7,109 nt of DNA, taken from JABDAD01 sp964409695 (GTDB lineage Bacteria > Pseudomonadota > Alphaproteobacteria > Rickettsiales > Rickettsiaceae). Under the pieces are notes generated by a model. It saw nothing but the letters and a program-made list of their open reading frames with translations, searched no databases and was not told the origin of the DNA. The position numbers and the translations under genes were made by a program. How positions within the stretch are numbered: the first letter of the stretch is position 1; each line of letters opens with the position of its first letter. The DNA is taken from assembly GCA_964409695.1 (NCBI GenBank), contig CAYPDX010000056.1, positions 1 through 7,109 on the forward strand, read 5' to 3'. Positions 5,141 to 7,109 of this stretch are shown here, in pieces.

Positions 5141-6163
5141 GTGACAAAAAGACATCATTTTGATTATCATGGACCAATATCTATATATGATCTTGCTCAA
5201 AAAATTTCTGCAGAAATTTCAAAAAAACAAGAGGAATTTGCTAAGAAAACTCATATTTACGATGTAAAAAATATAGAAGATGCGTCTGATGGCGACATAG
5301 CATGTATTAATAATAGAAAATATGTAAGCTATCTGCAAAACACAAAAGCTTCTGCATGTATTATCGATCATAATTTAGAAGCAGCTGAAGCTCCTAAATC
5401 TGTTGTCTTGCTAAGAGTGGACAATGCCTATTATGCGTATAGCAAAGCGATCTCAATATTATTTTCTGAAAAAAAATCAGAACAAAAAACTAATATATCC
5501 ACGTCTGCAAAAATTGGAAAAAACGTATTGATTGGTGTAAATGTTATTATCGAAGATAAAGTAGAAATTGGCGATGATTCTGTGATAGACCATAATGTTG
5601 TAATAAAAAGCAATGTGATCATAGGTAATAATTGTAAAATTGGCGTTGGAAGCTATTTAGCTTATGCAAAAATAGGAAGTAACACAATAATTCATCCAGG
5701 AGTTAAAATAGGCACTGATGGATTTGGTTTTGCAACCTATCAAGGTATCCACCATAAAATTCTCCATATAGGGAACGTTATTATTGGAGAAAATGTTGAG
5801 GTTGGAGCCGGTAGCACAATTGACCGCGGTTCAACAAAAGATACAATAATAGGAGATTATACTATAATAGATAATCTCGTGCAAATAGGCCATAATGTAG
5901 AGATTGGAAAAGGCTGCATTATAATTTCACAAGCTGGAATTGCAGGAAGCACGAAGCTTGGAAATTATGTTGCTGTAGGCGGTCAAGCTGGAATTGCTGG
6001 CCATTTAAAAATAGCAGATCTAGTTCAAATAGCTGGAAAATCTGGAATAATAAGTGATATAGAAATAAAAGGACAAATAGTTGGGGGATACCCAAGCCAG
6101 CCTATTAGAGATTGGCACAAGCAGACAATTTTATTAAGGAAAATGTTAAATGAGCGAAAATAA
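5141..6163 (+). CDS. lpxD: UDP-3-O-acylglucosamine N-acyltransferase LpxD
   Basis: Third step of lipid A synthesis in the cytoplasm: transfers a beta-hydroxyacyl chain from ACP to the 2-amine of UDP-3-O-acylglucosamine. The 340-aa product has normal family length. The N-terminal uridine-binding domain occupies about 1-110 (GPISIYDLAQKI near the start, DVKNIEDASDGDIACINNRKY at 41-61). A left-handed beta helix of hexapeptide repeats (I/V-G-x-x-x/V pattern) covers about 118-310. A C-terminal helix (IRDWHKQTILLRKM) supports the trimer. GTDGFGFA (191-198) and DNLVQIGHNV are typical; H251 in IGHNV matches the catalytic histidine (H239 in E. coli). The start is GTG: an in-frame TAG lies four codons upstream and no other early start codon fits the N-domain. 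No Shine-Dalgarno precedes it. The last 14 nt overlap fabZ. The bamA gene that commonly precedes lpxD is absent here. Confidence 0.95.
   Translation: MTKRHHFDYHGPISIYDLAQKISAEISKKQEEFAKKTHIYDVKNIEDASDGDIACINNRKYVSYLQNTKASACIIDHNLEAAEAPKSVVLLRVDNAYYAYSKAISILFSEKKSEQKTNISTSAKIGKNVLIGVNVIIEDKVEIGDDSVIDHNVVIKSNVIIGNNCKIGVGSYLAYAKIGSNTIIHPGVKIGTDGFGFATYQGIHHKILHIGNVIIGENVEVGAGSTIDRGSTKDTIIGDYTIIDNLVQIGHNVEIGKGCIIISQAGIAGSTKLGNYVAVGGQAGIAGHLKIADLVQIAGKSGIISDIEIKGQIVGGYPSQPIRDWHKQTILLRKMLNERK
6136..6140 (+). promoter_or_regulatory. Shine-Dalgarno of fabZ
   Basis: AAGGA lies 9 nt before the ATG at 6150, inside the end of lpxD. It supports that start and independent ribosome entry in addition to any coupling from the 14-nt overlap. 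Confidence 0.6.
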
Positions 6164-6614
6164 TATTTCTATCCCCAAAATTAATATAGGAGAGATCATG
6201 GATATGATCCCTCATAGATATCCATTCTTATTAGTTGATAGAATAATTGAGATTGAAACAAATCACAGTATTACTGGTATTAAAAATGTTACCTTCAATG
6301 AACCGCAATTTGCAGGCCACTTCCCAGATAACCCAGTTATGCCCGGTGTGCTTATCATAGAAGCTTTGGCTCAGGTTTCAGCAGTTCTCACAGCTTATAG
6401 TACCAACGCTAAAAAAGCGGAAAAACTAGTTTACTTCATGTCTATTGATAATGCAAAATTTAGAAAAATTGTAAGACCTGGAGACACTCTAATACTAAAA
6501 AGCTCAATAGTTCAACATAGAGGAACTGTGTGGAAATTTTCAACAACTGCAGAAGTAGATGACGCAGTCGTAGCTGAAGCAGACTTAATGGCAATGATGA
6601 AAGATAAGGACTAA
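6150..6614 (+). CDS. fabZ: 3-hydroxyacyl-[acyl-carrier-protein] dehydratase FabZ
   Basis: Dehydrates beta-hydroxyacyl-ACP to trans-2-enoyl-ACP in type II fatty acid synthesis, competing for the same hydroxyacyl-ACP pool that LpxA and LpxD use. The 154-aa product is one hot-dog domain of normal length. IMDMIPHRYPFLLVDRI (16-32) is the classic opening. GHFPDNPVMPGVLIIEALAQ holds the catalytic pair H57 and E71. NAKFRKIVRPGDTL (101-114) and VWKFSTTAEVDDAVVAEA (127-144) complete the fold. Wording is close to Rickettsia FabZ. The start at 6150 overlaps the end of lpxD and has a good AAGGA. The lpxA ATG follows after one nucleotide. This gene order is conserved in proteobacterial lipid A operons. 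Confidence 0.96.
   Translation: MSENNISIPKINIGEIMDMIPHRYPFLLVDRIIEIETNHSITGIKNVTFNEPQFAGHFPDNPVMPGVLIIEALAQVSAVLTAYSTNAKKAEKLVYFMSIDNAKFRKIVRPGDTLILKSSIVQHRGTVWKFSTTAEVDDAVVAEADLMAMMKDKD
6606..6610 (+). promoter_or_regulatory. Shine-Dalgarno of lpxA
   Basis: AAGGA in the last codons of fabZ sits 5 nt before the ATG at 6616, supporting that start. Confidence 0.6.
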
Positions 6615-6615
6615 T

Positions 6616-7109
6616 ATGAATAATAACATCCACTCTTCCTCTGTGATATCAGAAAAAGCAAAAATCGGAAAAAATGTCAAAATAGGACCATTCTGTCTTG
6701 TCGGCCCTGATGTAATACTTGCGGATGGGGTAACACTTCATTCTCATGTTGTTATTGAAGGGAGAACTTCCATTGGCAAAAATACTGTTGTTTTCCCGTT
6801 TGCTTCAATTGGCCATGTGCCTCAAGATTTAAAATATAATAACGAAGAATCTACTACAGAGATTGGTGAAAATAATCTTATACGAGAATATGTTACAATA
6901 CAGCCAGGAACAACTGGAGGACGCATGAAAACCGTAATTGGTAATAACTGCCTATTAATGGCTGGAACTCATATCGCTCATGATTGTCTTGTTGGAAATA
7001 ATGTAATTTTTGCAAACCTAGCAACGCTCGCTGGCCATGTTATTATTGAAGATTATGTTGTGATGGGAGGACTTTCAGCGGTTCACCAATATGTTAGAAT
7101 AGGTGAAAG
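6616..7109 (+). CDS. lpxA: UDP-N-acetylglucosamine acyltransferase LpxA, N-terminal part (cut by window edge)
   Basis: First step of lipid A synthesis: transfers a beta-hydroxyacyl chain from ACP to the 3-OH of UDP-GlcNAc in the cytoplasm. Reading from the ATG at 6616 gives 164 complete codons and two extra bases; the usual length is about 260, so roughly the last 100 residues are missing at the right edge. It is a left-handed beta helix of hexapeptide repeats from the start (AKIGKNVKIGPFCLVG). Specific marks are GHVPQDLKY (66-74), REYVTIQPGT (90-99), THIAHDC with catalytic H122 (H125 in E. coli), ATLAGHV with H141, and GGLSAVHQY (151-159). The residue that sets acyl chain length lies at about 170, beyond the window, so chain preference cannot be judged. 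It starts one nucleotide after the fabZ stop; an lpxI or lpxB gene is expected downstream. Confidence 0.95.
   Translation, partial: MNNNIHSSSVISEKAKIGKNVKIGPFCLVGPDVILADGVTLHSHVVIEGRTSIGKNTVVFPFASIGHVPQDLKYNNEESTTEIGENNLIREYVTIQPGTTGGRMKTVIGNNCLLMAGTHIAHDCLVGNNVIFANLATLAGHVIIEDYVVMGGLSAVHQYVRIGE

Noticed and set aside
5129..5141. An upstream start for lpxD
   Set aside because: An in-frame TAG at 5129-5131 blocks any extension, leaving the GTG at 5141 as the first start.
5431..5622. Open frame of 63 codons on the minus strand with a hydrophobic product
   Set aside because: It is antisense to the hexapeptide-repeat part of lpxD; the repeating I/V-rich codons create hydrophobic antisense frames.

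Overview
The window looks like a piece of the chromosome of an AT-rich, Gram-negative alphaproteobacterium, probably a host-associated one of the Rickettsiales/Holosporales kind. This rests on the strongly A/T-biased coding sequence (I judge roughly 30% GC by eye), an alphaproteobacterial-looking ClpA, and the gene order lpxD-fabZ-lpxA with Rickettsia-like FabZ wording. I cannot name the species from the sequence.

Layout: (1) 1-770, minus strand: the N-terminal third of clpA, which runs off the left edge. (2) 771-910: a short divergent promoter region. (3) 911-4025, plus strand: a tight three-gene cassette with two gaps of exactly 5 nt. It encodes a signal-peptide-bearing glutaredoxin-like protein, an exported phosphodiester glycosidase (NAGPA/DUF2233 family) and a membrane-anchored protein joining TPR and Sel1-like repeats to a GT8 glycosyltransferase. 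This is the least ordinary part of the window. (4) 4026-4140: a convergent intergenic gap with a GC-rich imperfect palindrome that stands out from its surroundings. It may be a dispersed repeat, a bidirectional terminator, or both. (5) 4141-4956, minus strand: an unrecognised protein with two adjacent membrane segments. (6) 4957-5140: a divergent intergenic region with several short perfect palindromes. (7) 5141 to the right edge, plus strand: lpxD, fabZ and lpxA (cut off), overlapping or nearly touching, an operon for lipid A and fatty-acid synthesis.

How they may fit together: LpxA and LpxD carry out the two acylations at the start of lipid A synthesis and FabZ supplies the beta-hydroxyacyl-ACP pathway, so the right side builds the outer membrane. 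The 911-4025 cassette would also act at the envelope. A GT8 enzyme adds sugars, an exported phosphodiester glycosidase cleaves sugar-1-phosphodiester bonds, and an exported glutaredoxin-like protein could act on thiols or disulfides there. That this is a surface-glycan making-and-trimming set is inference from co-location and domain content only. No mobile-element genes, CRISPR arrays, tRNAs or rRNAs were seen.
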